A stretch of DNA of 34,657 bases from Gemmatimonadota bacterium (GCA_028873825.1 JAPPNM010000102.1:1-34657), one strand, 5' to 3'. Shown: positions 1 through 9,582, counted from the first letter of the stretch. Numbers and translations are program-made. The notes: generated by a model from the letters alone, not told the origin.

Positions 1-54
1 GCCTTGCCGGCCCGGCGCCTCGCCGCTCTCGGTGCTCGGGCGGCTTTATCCACG
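1..54 (-). repeat. Hairpin-rich intergenic repeat, copy A (may continue beyond the left edge)
   Basis: The reverse complement of this stretch matches 17342-17394 almost base for base, with one substitution and one single-base indel. The copy starts at the window edge, so its full length is unknown. Within it, GCCGCC pairs with a nearby GGCGGC-like arm and a second GC-rich arm pair follows, giving two potential hairpins. It sits just upstream of the start of the Asp-box protein gene. A REP-like or other dispersed non-coding repeat is the simplest reading. Confidence 0.8.
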
Positions 55-72
55 AACTGCCAGGCCCCGGCC

Positions 73-3000
73 ATGGCGCGCGTCCTCGCTTCGACGCTCC
101 TTGCCACCGCCCTGACCACCTCCGTCCCCCGGCCCCTCGCCTCCCAGGAAGCGCCCGAGGACCCCTTCGCCGCCGCCACCGCCGCCCTCCGCTTCCGCAC
201 CATCGGCCCCGCCGTCATGGGCGGTCGGGTCGCGGACCTCGCGGTCGTCGAGTCGGACCCCGCCACGTTCTACGTCGGGACCGCGAGCGGCGGCGTCTGG
301 AAGACCGAGAACGCCGGAACCACCTTCGCCCACGTCTTCAGGGACGAGGCGACGGCCTCGATCGGGGACGTGACGGTGGCGCCCTCCAACCCCAACGTCG
401 TGTGGGTCGGCACGGGCGAGCCTCAGAACCGGCAGAGCTCGCCGTGGGGCGGCGGCGTCTACCGCTCGACCGACGCGGGGCGCACGTGGACGCACCTGGG
501 GCTGGAGAACACCCACCACATCGGGCGCATCCAGGTCCATCCGCACGACCCCGACGTGGCCTACGTGGCGGCGGTCGGGCACCTGTGGGGCCCGAACCCG
601 GAACGGGGCGTCTACCGAACCACCGACGGGGGCGACAACTGGGAGCTCGTGCTCTTCGTCGACGAGGACACCGGCGCCATCGACCTCGCCATGGACATGA
701 CAGATCCGAAGACGCTCTTCGCGGCCACGTACCAGCGCCGGCGGCGCGCCTGGGGCTTCAACGGGGGAGGTCCCGGGAGCGGCATTCACCGGACCACCGA
801 CGGCGGCGACACATGGAGGGAGCTCGCCAACGGCCTGCCGGAGGGCGACAAGGGGCGGATCGGCCTCGACATCCACCGGGGCGACGGCAACCTGGTCTAC
901 GCGGTGGTGGAGGCGGACGCGCGCGGGGCGGGGCGGGGTCTCGGCGGCGGCGGAAGGAGCGTCAGGAACGGAGTCTACCGCTCGGCCGACCGCGGCGAGA
1001 CCTGGCGGCACGTCAGCACGACGAACGACCGGCCCATGTACTACAGCCGCATCTGGGTCGACCCCAACGACGCCGAGCGGATCTACCTTGGCGGCGCCCG
1101 CCTCCACCGCTCCTCCGACGGCGGCCGGAGCTTCACGCCCGATGCCGCGGCCGGGGTTCACCCCGACCACCACGCCCTCTGGATCGACCCCGCCAACTCG
1201 AACCACCTCGTCCTGGCCGGAGACGGCGGCGTTTCGGTCAGCCGGGACCGTTCCGACAACTGGCGCCAGCTGCGCAACCTGCCCATCGCGCAGTTCTACG
1301 AGATCGGAGTGGACATGCGCGACCCCTACCACGTCTGCGGCGGCCTCCAGGACAACGGTTCCTGGTGCGCGCCCTCCAACACTCTCTCCAACCAGGGCGT
1401 ACGCGCGCGGGACTGGTACAACGTGGGCGGCGGCGACGGCTTCTTCGCCGTCATGCACCCCGCCAACCCGGACATCATGTTCGCCGAATCGCAGGGCGGC
1501 AACATCGCGCGCGTGAACCTGGCGACCCGCGAGCGCGCCCGCGTCCGCCCGCTGGCCCGCCCCGGCGAGGACGGGTGGGCACGGCGGCCGCGCTGGAACT
1601 GGAACACGCCGATCCTGCTCTCGTCGCACGACGACCGGGTCGTGTACGCCGGCGCCAACACCCTCTTCCGCTCGCGGGACCTGGGGCGGAGCTGGGAGGA
1701 GATCAGCCCCGACCTGACCTGGGCGATCGACCGCGACACGCTCGAGCTGATGGGCGTGAAGGGATTCGAGCCCCAGATGTCGCGCAACGACGGCCAGTCC
1801 GCCTACGGCAGCCTGACGGCGCTCGCCGAATCCCCTCTCGACCCGGCCGTGCTGTACGCCGGCAGCGACGACGGGCGGATGCACGTCACGCGCGACGGGG
1901 GCGCCAGCTGGACCGACGTGACCCGGAACCTGGAGGGGCTGCCCCCCTACACGTACGTCACGCGCATCGTCGCCTCCCGCGCGGAGGCGGGGGCCGCGTA
2001 CGCGGTCTTCGACGGCCACCGGAACGACGACTTCAACCCTTACCTCTTCGCGAGCGGCGACTTCGGCGAAAGCTGGGAGCTCATCGTCGACGGGCTGCCC
2101 GGCACGTCGCTGAACGCGCTCGCCCAGCACCCCGCCGCCCACAACCTTCTCTTCGCCGGCAGCGAAATCGGAGTACACGTTTCGATCGACGGCGGCGCGC
2201 GCTGGCGACCGCTCGGGAACGGCCTGCCGACGGTGCCCGTCGACGACATCGTCGTGCATCCGCGCGACAACGACCTGGTGATCGGCACGCACGGCCTGGG
2301 GGTATGGATCATGGACGACGTCGCGCCCCTCCAGGAGCTGTCCGAAGAGGTCATGGCTTCGGCCGCGCACCTCTACCCGGTGCGGCGCGCGACGTCGTAC
2401 AACCCCCACTTCCCGCAGGGGTGGACCCCCGGGGTCTACGCCGCGCCCAATCCGCCGCGCGGAGCCCGGATCCGCTACCACCTGGGCGCCGCGGGCGACA
2501 GCGTCAAGGTCAGGATCACCGATGCCGCGGGGGTTCCGGTGCGCGAGCTGGCCGGGAGCGGCGACGAAGGGCTCAACGAGATCGTCTGGGACCTGCGGCT
2601 CGTGGAGGAGGGCGCCGGCGGGAAACCCCTGAACCCCGGGCCGCGGGTGCCGCCGGGCGTCTACGCCGTGGCGCTGACGGCGGGCGGGAAGACGTTGGAG
2701 GAGACGCTGGAGGTACGGCTCGATCCCCGCGTCAAGATCTCCCAGGCCGGCCTGCGAGCCCGCCGGGAGGCCATGCTCGACTCGTACCGAATGTCCGGAG
2801 CGGTGGCGGAAGCCCGCGAGCTGATCGAGTCCATGAAAGGACACCTGAACGGAATCGAAGACCGGATCGAGGAGGCCGCCGAGCCTCCCGAGGGCCTGGG
2901 GGCGGAGGTCGAAGCCCTTCGCGAGGAGCTGGAGGAGGTGGGGGACGGCCTGAACGACGCCGGGCGGGGGGCATCGGCATGGGGGGCGATAGAGCGCGCC

Positions 3001-3195
3001 ACCGACCTGCCGACTGCCGACCAGCTCTGGCGGATCGACCGCGCCTGGGAGCGGTTGCCCGCCGTTGTCGAGCGGCTGAACGCATTGCTGGCCGAGAGGC
3101 TCCGCCCGCTGCTCGGCAGGGTGCTGGCCGAAGACCTGCAGCCCGATACGGGCGAGGCTGTGGCCGTGCCCGAAAGGCGAAGGGGCGGCCGTTAG
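73..3195 (+). CDS. Secreted sortilin/VPS10-like Asp-box (BNR) repeat protein, glycosyl-hydrolase-like
   Basis: About 1040 residues. The ATG at 73 gives a hydrophobic N-terminal signal (MARVLASTLLATAL) ending near LASQE. A longer reading from a TTG at 4 would begin inside the repeat at 1-54, so I reject it. Roughly ten Asp-box motifs of the S/T-x-D-x-G-x-T/S-W type are visible (for example STDAGRTW, TTDGGDNW, SADRGETW, SRDLGRSW, SIDGGARW), as expected for a large multi-bladed propeller of the sortilin/VPS10 type. Near residues 780-880 is a FlgD-like Ig segment (VRITDAAGVPVREL, PPGVYAV), and the last 130 residues are acidic and helical. Such exported proteins are common in Gemmatimonadota and Bacteroidota and are often labelled glycosyl hydrolase, but no substrate or catalytic residue can be assigned. 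The next gene is 217 bp downstream on the same strand. Confidence 0.88.
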   Translation: MARVLASTLLATALTTSVPRPLASQEAPEDPFAAATAALRFRTIGPAVMGGRVADLAVVESDPATFYVGTASGGVWKTENAGTTFAHVFRDEATASIGDVTVAPSNPNVVWVGTGEPQNRQSSPWGGGVYRSTDAGRTWTHLGLENTHHIGRIQVHPHDPDVAYVAAVGHLWGPNPERGVYRTTDGGDNWELVLFVDEDTGAIDLAMDMTDPKTLFAATYQRRRRAWGFNGGGPGSGIHRTTDGGDTWRELANGLPEGDKGRIGLDIHRGDGNLVYAVVEADARGAGRGLGGGGRSVRNGVYRSADRGETWRHVSTTNDRPMYYSRIWVDPNDAERIYLGGARLHRSSDGGRSFTPDAAAGVHPDHHALWIDPANSNHLVLAGDGGVSVSRDRSDNWRQLRNLPIAQFYEIGVDMRDPYHVCGGLQDNGSWCAPSNTLSNQGVRARDWYNVGGGDGFFAVMHPANPDIMFAESQGGNIARVNLATRERARVRPLARPGEDGWARRPRWNWNTPILLSSHDDRVVYAGANTLFRSRDLGRSWEEISPDLTWAIDRDTLELMGVKGFEPQMSRNDGQSAYGSLTALAESPLDPAVLYAGSDDGRMHVTRDGGASWTDVTRNLEGLPPYTYVTRIVASRAEAGAAYAVFDGHRNDDFNPYLFASGDFGESWELIVDGLPGTSLNALAQHPAAHNLLFAGSEIGVHVSIDGGARWRPLGNGLPTVPVDDIVVHPRDNDLVIGTHGLGVWIMDDVAPLQELSEEVMASAAHLYPVRRATSYNPHFPQGWTPGVYAAPNPPRGARIRYHLGAAGDSVKVRITDAAGVPVRELAGSGDEGLNEIVWDLRLVEEGAGGKPLNPGPRVPPGVYAVALTAGGKTLEETLEVRLDPRVKISQAGLRARREAMLDSYRMSGAVAEARELIESMKGHLNGIEDRIEEAAEPPEGLGAEVEALREELEEVGDGLNDAGRGASAWGAIERATDLPTADQLWRIDRAWERLPAVVERLNALLAERLRPLLGRVLAEDLQPDTGEAVAVPERRRGGR

Positions 3196-3264
3196 CGCGC
3201 AAGCGGCGGGCGGGCCGCGCCCATGCGATTGCGGCGAAGGGGTTTTTCCCGTCAGGCAACGTGA

Positions 3265-3296
3265 GGGAAATTCCCGTCGAAATTTCCGGGTTTTTC
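3265..3296 (+). terminator. Candidate terminator hairpin after the Asp-box gene
   Basis: GGAAATT (3266-3272) pairs with AATTTCC (3281-3287) and is followed by GGG and a run of five T (3291-3295). The stem is AT-rich for this genome. A similar GGTTTTTCCC stretch lies 48 bp upstream, so the region has two overlapping hairpin options. Confidence 0.4.
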
Positions 3297-3347
3297 CTCT
3301 GATCGGCCCGTGTCGGGTGGGGTACCATGTGTGGTGGAGGATGAGCA

Positions 3348-3375
3348 CCCCCCCCCCGGATTCACCTCGGGGGGG
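3348..3375 (+). promoter_or_regulatory. C10/G7 hairpin in the leader of the giant lipoprotein gene
   Basis: Ten consecutive C (3348-3357) then G, and a G7 run at 3369-3375, can form an eight-pair stem (C7G with CG7) around a nine-base loop. It lies 38-65 bp before the chosen ATG at 3413. Long C tracts are slippage-prone, so this could alter the leader length or act as an attenuator; both are inference. The rest of 3196-3412 holds the terminator above and no gene. Confidence 0.45.
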
Positions 3376-3412
3376 AGGGAAAAACACCGATTCGCAAGAG
3401 AAAGGAAGTACA

Positions 3413-6400
3413 ATGAGCAGACTGAAGCTTATCGCGACGGCGGCACTGGTCGCCGTCCTCATGGCAAACGCGTGCGGCGACGAAACGGTTCAGCCGGCGG
3501 CCACCGGTTCCATCGCGGGGCAGGTAGCCATAGAGGGCCGGGGAATCGACGGGGTCACCGTCGCACTGGGCGGCGGCGCCACCACCGTCACGGCGGGAGG
3601 CGGCGGCTACCGCTTCGCCGACGTCAAGGCCGGCGACCACACGATCACCATCAGCAACTACCCGGCGGGAGCGAAATTCGCCGCCAGCTCCGCGTCCGCC
3701 GAACTGGCCGACGCCGGCGAGGTCGTAACCGTCAACTTCAAGGGCTCCTGGATCCGAACGTCCGCGATCACCGGGGCGGTCACGGCCGAGAACGACGGCC
3801 TCGGCGGAGTCACCGTGAAGATATCCGGCGTTTCCGAATCCGAGATGCGGACCGGCGCCGACGGCGCCTACGTCTTCACCGGACTCCGGGCCGGCGACTA
3901 CACAGTCGAGATCTCCGGGGTCGACCCCGGCGACGTCGTCTTCGCGAGCACCTCGGCCTCGGTCGCGCTCGCTGTGGACGAGTCGAAGCCCGTGGACTTC
4001 GAGGGAACCTACGTGCGCACCTCCAGCGTCATGGGGCAGGTCGGCGCCGAGGGAAGCCCGCTCGAGGGCGTGACCGTCAGCCTAGCGGGCCGGGGCCACG
4101 ACCTGACCAAGACGACCAACGGCGCCGGGCAATACGTCTTCGATAGCCTCCGCTCCGGCGAATACTCGGTCGGCATCTCCGGCTACGACACCGACCAGTA
4201 CGGATTCGCGACCACCTCGAAGACCGTCTCCGTGGCGGCCGGCGAGTCAGCCGCGGTTCCGTTCGAGGGTACGGCGCTGCGGACGGCGGCCGTCATGGGC
4301 GCGGTCACCGTCCAAGACGCCGCCCTGGAGGCGGTCACGGTGACCCTCCGCGGCGGGGGCGAGGAGCGGTCCGCGGTGACGGACGCGGCGGGCCGGTACG
4401 CCTTCGACAGGCTGCACGGGGGCGACTACTCCGTCTCCATCTCCGGCTACGACGCCGGCGAATACGGTTTCGGCGAGACTTCGAAGAGCGTGACGGTCGC
4501 ACTCAAGGAGACGGCAACGGTGAAGTTCGACGGGATCATGCTGCGCACCGCCGGGATCTCGGGCCGGGTGTCGGTGGCCGGCAGCGGGCTGGAGGGCGTG
4601 AAGGTCGCCCTCGCCGGCAAGGAGGACCGGAGCGGCACGACCGGCGACGACGGCCGGTTCGGCTTCTCGGGTCTGGCGGCCGGCGACTATACGCTCTCCA
4701 TCTCGGGTTACGACGAGGCCGAGTACGACTTCGACGCGAGCCTGGAAATCACCCTGGCACTCGGCGAGTCGAAGATCGCCGACTTCCCGGGCCGGTCGCT
4801 GAGGACGGCCGGCGTGACGGGCGCGGTTACCGCCGAAGGCCGTGGCCTCGAGGGGGTCTCCGTGACCCTGATCGAGGCGGGGGGCGCGGACGGGAGCGAC
4901 GTCCTGGAAACGGCGCGGACCGGCTCCGACGGCGGCTACGGCTTCGACGGGCTGCTCGCGGGCACCTACCGGGTCGAGATCGCCGACTTCGGCGACGAGT
5001 ACGATTTCGACCGGACGAGCTGGACGGGAACGGTCGCGACCGACGAGACCGCGACGGCGGACTTCAGCGCGACGGTCATTCGCACCGCGAGCGTAAGCGG
5101 CTCGGTGTCGGCGGACGGAGACGGCCTGGCGGGCGTCACTGTGGCGCTCGGCGGCGATCACGCCCCCGAAGACAACACGGTCGAGACGGACGCCGGCGGC
5201 GGCTACGCCTTCGACGGGCTGCGCAAGGGCGCCTACACCGTGACGATCACGAACCCGGACGAGGACCTGTACGAGTTCCCGGCCACTTCACGCCCGGTGA
5301 GCCTCTCGGTCGGACAGGCCCGGGACGACGTCTCCTTCGCCGGCCAGAGGCTGCGCAAGGCGGGCATCGGCGGCCAGGTACACGTCGAAGGCGCCGGTCT
5401 CGAGGGCGTGACGGTCGTGCTTTCGGGAGACGCCGACGCCGAGGAGACCACGGACGCCGACGGCGAATACGACTTCCCCGGCCTGGCCGGCGGAGACTAC
5501 TCGGTGGAGATCTCCGGGTGGGACGACGTGGCGTACGAATTCGAGACGACCAGACTCGACATCGCACTTGGCGACGACGAGGCCGGGATAGCGGACTTTT
5601 CGGGCAACCACGCCGCAACCGCGTCGATCAGCGGCGCGCTGTTCCTAGACGAGATCGAAGCGGACGGCGCGCTCGCCGACGGAGAGCCCAACCTGCGCGC
5701 GGAGATTCCGCTGCTTCTGCGGGGGCCGGGCGACCGGGACGTCGCGCGCGGCATGTCGAACTCCGACGGCGCCTACTCCTTCGACGGTCTGAAGGCGGGC
5801 TCGTACAGCGTGCTTGTCGCCGGGAGCGACTCTCTGACCGAGGCGCTCGCCGATGCCGGATACAGGTTCGCCGGCAGCGACGCGGGCGAGGTGGTCGACG
5901 TGGCCGCCGCGGCCGCCGAGACGGTGAACTTCCCCTTCCGGATCACCAAGCAGACGATTCTCGTCGGCGCTGCGATGGGCAACGAGAACCGGGTCGGCGA
6001 CGCGATCGGCGGAGTGCTCCTGGCACTCTACCCGACCGCCGGGGACGCGGCGAAGGGCACGAACGGCCTCGGGACGGCGACGACCGCCGCGAGCGGTGAC
6101 GAGACCGGACTTGCGACGTTCGAATTCGCGCGCGAAGACGATGCGGACGCGCGGGTCTTCGCCAAGGTGGTGGACGCCGGGCACGCCGACCTCGTCGCGG
6201 CGGACGACAACCCCTTCGAGATCGGCTACGAGGCTGTCGACCGGGTCGCGAGCGTCCCGGCGGCGATCCGGCTGCTCAACACCCGCGTGAACTTCCAGTG
6301 GTGGGTGAAGAGCGACGCCGGCGCGAAGGACGGCGACCGCTTTCTGCCGGGCTGGACGGCGACCGACGGAACGGCTACCGACGCCGAGGGAAGAGCAGCC

Positions 6401-8914
6401 TACTCGGGCAGCGTCGACATCTCGGACCTGCCGGCCACCTTCACCGTGGCCCTCGACGCCCGCGCGGACCAGCCGGACATGGACGAGCGCTGGGAGCAGT
6501 CCGCCGCCCTGACCCACATCCACGACGGTTTGTCGCTCCCGGCCGCCAATACGGCCGCCGACAACGACCTCGGTGCGATCCGGGTCACGTGGCTCACGCA
6601 GGCGCTCGTGGTCGGCGTGTACCGCGAGGCCGACGACGCGCCCGGCTACACCAACTTCCAGAGCAAGTTGCCCGGCGGCGACCACCGCCCCGTCGCGAGC
6701 GTGGGCGAGGAGATGACCGTCGAGCTGCTCGAGCGGGATCGCGACAACCGCCTGCGACGGTACGCCTACGACCACGACGGCGACCCGAACACCGACGATC
6801 GGGAAGGGTACGCGACCGTCGGCCCCCACGGCCTTCTCCGCTTCGCGAGAATTCCGGCGGGCGACGAGATCACCATCCGCTTCCGGGAGGGCGACGAGCG
6901 CGTCCAAGTCGGCGAGATCGAGGATGTCGAGACCTTCGGCGACGACCTGGACATCGGCGCGACCGTCGGCGCCTTCGGCGCGATGAGCGGCGGCGTGCCC
7001 GAGGTCCGCATCTGCTCGGCGTCGGAGGGCACGAGCGACGACGAATGCGCCACCTTCGGATACCAGTGGACGACGGGTTCGGTGAGCGGCCGGGTGGGCA
7101 ATGCCAGCGGCCACGCGGTCATCCTCGAGCCCACGACCGATGGTCACGGCGCGCCCGGCGACAGCACAACCAGCGGCCCGAAAGGCGCCTACGGCTTCAC
7201 CGGCCTCCAGGACGGCGAATACGCGATCACGGCCTCCGGGACCGCTACGCGCAGGGTGGACGGCGAAGCCACGCAGTCGGTCTGGGTCTACCACGACGAA
7301 AGGACCGGCGAGGCGGGCACGGACTGGGCCCGGTGGACGACCACGAGGATCGACCTCAAGATCGTGGGATACGTCGGGAACGACGCCGACGGAGACAAAC
7401 TGTTGCGCGGCGACGAAGCCCCGGCGGGCGTGGCGGTCAGCCTCACCAGGGGTTCCGAGACCGTCGCAACCGTCGAAACCGACGAACGGGGACTCTACGT
7501 CTTCGACAACCTGGAAGAGGGCCGCTACGCCGTCACGGCAAGTTCGGGCGGCGACTACGTGGCGCTGCGCGGTTTCGACCCCGACACCGACGCCGCCATC
7601 GCCACGGCGACCGCCTACGCGGACGACTACCCGCCGCTGCGCGAGGGCGGCCACCGCCTGCCTTCGTGGGACTACGCGAGCAACCGCGCCGTCAACACCA
7701 GCGTCAGGGTCAGGAAGACCGGCAGTACCGGGATCGCAACACTGGTGAACTTCGCGCTGGTGTACACCGACGGCGCGCTTTCGGGCGGGGTCGAGAACGT
7801 GAGCGGCAGCGCGGCGGACATCGATCTCCTGGTTCGCCGCGAGCGCGACGGCCAGGTCGCGGAAATCACCACCGACGGCCGCGGACGGTTCGAGAAGGGC
7901 GACCTCGCGGAGGGCTCGTACCGGATCGAGATCGCGGACGAGCGCTTCGCCGCTCCGTGCCTCGCCGCGGCGAACGGCACCCCCGACGACGACGGGCCTG
8001 ACGCCGACGCGGACGGAGAATGCGATCATGTGGCCGCCACCGAGGCAAACGCCGACCTGAGGGGCGGCGAGGCGCGCGCCGACCTGCCAGTCCTGCAAGT
8101 CTACGACACCAAGCTGTCCGCCGACGATTCGATCGGCGATCTGCCCGGGATCAAGGCGAGGAAGCAGGGAAGATCCTCCTCCTACAACGACACCGTGACC
8201 TGGACTCCGGAGTGGATCCGCACTCCGGACAGCGAAGAGACGCGGAGCGCCACCCCGGTCGGCACCATCAGCTGGGCGTCGAAGAGCGTCACGTTCTCCT
8301 TCCCGGAGGACGGGTCGATCCCCGCCGACGCCAGCGTCGCGGTCAGGAAGGACACCACCGTCTGCGCCGGCCACACGTGCGAACTGGACTACAGGGCTAC
8401 CGGCACGCCCGGCCCCTCACTGAGCATGGAGACCGTTCTGACGGTGGCGGTCACCGCGGAGAACGGCTACGACGACCACACCTACAGCGTCGTGGTCGCG
8501 CGCGCGAATCCGGTGGGCAACGGCCTGTTGTCCGACAGAGTGAGGCGACGCAACGCCGACGACACCTACACCGAAGCCGACGGCTTCGGCACCTACGACG
8601 AGCCCTACGAGCTGCAGACGGACAGCGCCGAGGCCGGATCCCTCGATCTGCACGTCGATCTGAGACACCTCGGCGTTCCGGACGACAACGCGGCCTGCGC
8701 CCAGTCCCTCGTCGTCAAGACCACCCCTGACGAGGAAGACTCCGAGGCGGAGGAAATAGAGGCCGGGGCGGACGCCGAGGGCGACATCTGCGCCAACGAG
8801 CGCTACACGCTGAGCGTGGCGAAGGGAGGGTCCCGCTACACGCTGCACGTCTATTCGGAAGACGGCGTGGAGAAGGTCCATCACCTCGCGCTCGGCAGGG
8901 GCCCCGAAAACTGA
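3413..8914 (+). CDS. Giant surface lipoprotein with tandem carboxypeptidase-regulatory/SdrD-B-like repeats
   Basis: 1833 residues from the ATG at 3413, which follows a good ribosome site (AAGGAAG, 3402-3408). An upstream in-frame start at 3317 would read through the C10 hairpin and bury the signal. The N-terminus is a lipoprotein signal with lipobox LMANAC. Nine tandem repeats of about 85 residues fill residues ~30-850; each has the frame G-x-V ... L-x-GV-x-V-x-L ... DG-x-Y-x-F-x-GL-x-x-G-x-Y-x-V-x-I-SG and most end in an RTA/RTS linker. Further, more divergent repeats of the same fold recur at ~1225-1280, ~1320-1380 and ~1455-1510. The C-terminus (~1570-1700) resembles a cadherin-like beta-sandwich (TVAVTAENGYDDHTYSVVV). 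The composition is strongly acidic. The likely role is an outer-surface adhesive or structural stalk; no enzyme domain is visible. Confidence 0.88.
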   Translation: MSRLKLIATAALVAVLMANACGDETVQPAATGSIAGQVAIEGRGIDGVTVALGGGATTVTAGGGGYRFADVKAGDHTITISNYPAGAKFAASSASAELADAGEVVTVNFKGSWIRTSAITGAVTAENDGLGGVTVKISGVSESEMRTGADGAYVFTGLRAGDYTVEISGVDPGDVVFASTSASVALAVDESKPVDFEGTYVRTSSVMGQVGAEGSPLEGVTVSLAGRGHDLTKTTNGAGQYVFDSLRSGEYSVGISGYDTDQYGFATTSKTVSVAAGESAAVPFEGTALRTAAVMGAVTVQDAALEAVTVTLRGGGEERSAVTDAAGRYAFDRLHGGDYSVSISGYDAGEYGFGETSKSVTVALKETATVKFDGIMLRTAGISGRVSVAGSGLEGVKVALAGKEDRSGTTGDDGRFGFSGLAAGDYTLSISGYDEAEYDFDASLEITLALGESKIADFPGRSLRTAGVTGAVTAEGRGLEGVSVTLIEAGGADGSDVLETARTGSDGGYGFDGLLAGTYRVEIADFGDEYDFDRTSWTGTVATDETATADFSATVIRTASVSGSVSADGDGLAGVTVALGGDHAPEDNTVETDAGGGYAFDGLRKGAYTVTITNPDEDLYEFPATSRPVSLSVGQARDDVSFAGQRLRKAGIGGQVHVEGAGLEGVTVVLSGDADAEETTDADGEYDFPGLAGGDYSVEISGWDDVAYEFETTRLDIALGDDEAGIADFSGNHAATASISGALFLDEIEADGALADGEPNLRAEIPLLLRGPGDRDVARGMSNSDGAYSFDGLKAGSYSVLVAGSDSLTEALADAGYRFAGSDAGEVVDVAAAAAETVNFPFRITKQTILVGAAMGNENRVGDAIGGVLLALYPTAGDAAKGTNGLGTATTAASGDETGLATFEFAREDDADARVFAKVVDAGHADLVAADDNPFEIGYEAVDRVASVPAAIRLLNTRVNFQWWVKSDAGAKDGDRFLPGWTATDGTATDAEGRAAYSGSVDISDLPATFTVALDARADQPDMDERWEQSAALTHIHDGLSLPAANTAADNDLGAIRVTWLTQALVVGVYREADDAPGYTNFQSKLPGGDHRPVASVGEEMTVELLERDRDNRLRRYAYDHDGDPNTDDREGYATVGPHGLLRFARIPAGDEITIRFREGDERVQVGEIEDVETFGDDLDIGATVGAFGAMSGGVPEVRICSASEGTSDDECATFGYQWTTGSVSGRVGNASGHAVILEPTTDGHGAPGDSTTSGPKGAYGFTGLQDGEYAITASGTATRRVDGEATQSVWVYHDERTGEAGTDWARWTTTRIDLKIVGYVGNDADGDKLLRGDEAPAGVAVSLTRGSETVATVETDERGLYVFDNLEEGRYAVTASSGGDYVALRGFDPDTDAAIATATAYADDYPPLREGGHRLPSWDYASNRAVNTSVRVRKTGSTGIATLVNFALVYTDGALSGGVENVSGSAADIDLLVRRERDGQVAEITTDGRGRFEKGDLAEGSYRIEIADERFAAPCLAAANGTPDDDGPDADADGECDHVAATEANADLRGGEARADLPVLQVYDTKLSADDSIGDLPGIKARKQGRSSSYNDTVTWTPEWIRTPDSEETRSATPVGTISWASKSVTFSFPEDGSIPADASVAVRKDTTVCAGHTCELDYRATGTPGPSLSMETVLTVAVTAENGYDDHTYSVVVARANPVGNGLLSDRVRRRNADDTYTEADGFGTYDEPYELQTDSAEAGSLDLHVDLRHLGVPDDNAACAQSLVVKTTPDEEDSEAEEIEAGADAEGDICANERYTLSVAKGGSRYTLHVYSEDGVEKVHHLALGRGPEN

Positions 8915-8946
8915 CCCCGCAACCCCCTCTAGACGTCATTAGGGGT

Positions 8947-9336
8947 TCATGATGAATCGCCCCCGTCCGGTTCGCCCGGGCGGGGGCGATTCACCGGGAT
9001 CGGCAGTAGGAGCCGAACCGGAACGGGCACACCTTTGTGCAACGCAGGTGCGAATCGCCTGCAACGCGCAATCCGAAGGGCGATGTCGTCCAGTTCCGCG
9101 TCGCCGGAGCTCTCTCCGATCCCGCTGTCCCTGACGATTCCCTCCTTGTCGACCAGCAACCACACCTTGGGCACGCCCTCGATGCCCGCATTTCGAAGCG
9201 CCGGCTTGTATTCGCGCTCCGGCACGCTGTCGCACTGCTCGCGATTGGCCTCCGACGCCCGTGCTCCGGGCGCGGGCGTAGCGCACCCGGCCGCCAGAAG
9301 GACCAGAGCCACCAACATCGTTCGGTTTCGGCGCAT
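8947..9336 (-). CDS. Small lipoprotein with a TonB C-terminal-like domain
   Basis: 129 residues from the ATG at 9336 (MRRNRTMLVALVLLAAGC). A hydrophobic signal with lipobox LLAAGC predicts lipid anchoring. Residues ~40-115 follow the TonB C-terminal pattern: a Pro-x-Leu start (KPALRNAGIEG), a beta strand (PKVWLLVDKEGIV), the SSGDAELDDIALRIARC helix and the closing FAPALHKGVPVPV strand. No transmembrane-plus-proline-rich linker of a true TonB is present, so it resembles the stand-alone periplasmic TonB-C lipoproteins, whose exact role is unknown. The last dozen residues (RPRPGEPDGGDSS) are encoded by the terminator-like hairpin, so they may be a read-through tail rather than a conserved part of the fold. 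It is transcribed towards the giant lipoprotein gene. Confidence 0.8.
   Translation of the reverse strand: MRRNRTMLVALVLLAAGCATPAPGARASEANREQCDSVPEREYKPALRNAGIEGVPKVWLLVDKEGIVRDSGIGESSGDAELDDIALRIARCRRFAPALHKGVPVPVRLLLPIPVNRPRPGEPDGGDSS
8954..8991. terminator. Strong convergent hairpin, candidate bidirectional terminator
   Basis: A perfect 12-bp stem: GAATCGCCCCCG (8954-8965) pairs with CGGGGGCGATTC (8980-8991) around a 14-base loop. It lies between the 3' ends of two convergent genes and forms the last coding bases of the minus-strand TonB-like gene. No T-run follows in either direction. Confidence 0.5.
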
Positions 9337-9458
9337 GATTCCGGAACATGCCCCACCCACCCCCGCCTAGCAACCGCGCAGGTCGTGCGAGGGGGCGCGA
9401 CCGGGACGGCGACCGGCCGCCGCTGTTGCGACGGGAACGCTCGCAAGCGAGGATTCGA

Positions 9459-9582
9459 GGCGACTCCAGGCGTCCGTTCCGTTCACGTCCACCCTTGACA
9501 CGGCCGTAGCGCGGTCAAGTGCGGGCCAACCGGCGCCTGGCGACTCCAGGCGTTCGTTCCGTTCACGTCCGCCCTTGACACG
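9459..9582. repeat. 44-bp direct repeat, two copies 80 bp apart
   Basis: Copy 1 (9459-9502) and copy 2 (9539-9582) differ at two positions only (9474/9554 and 9491/9571). Each ends in CCCTTGACACG. The 36 bases between them are not repeated. The pair occupies most of the 273-bp gap between the TonB-like lipoprotein and the Cache-like gene. The TTGACA in each copy looks like a -35 box, but no convincing -10 follows at 16-18 bp. Confidence 0.8.

Noticed and set aside
4-72. TTG at 4 as the start of the Asp-box protein
   Set aside because: It would start inside the repeat and put 23 residues before a good signal peptide that begins at ATG 73.
46-3462. A 1138-codon open frame on the minus strand
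   Set aside because: It lies antisense to the Asp-box gene. It is an effect of high GC content and biased codons; the protein is low-complexity (V, R, G, P) with no family pattern.
5645-8374. A 909-codon open frame on the minus strand
   Set aside because: Antisense shadow of the giant lipoprotein gene; no start signal, no known pattern.
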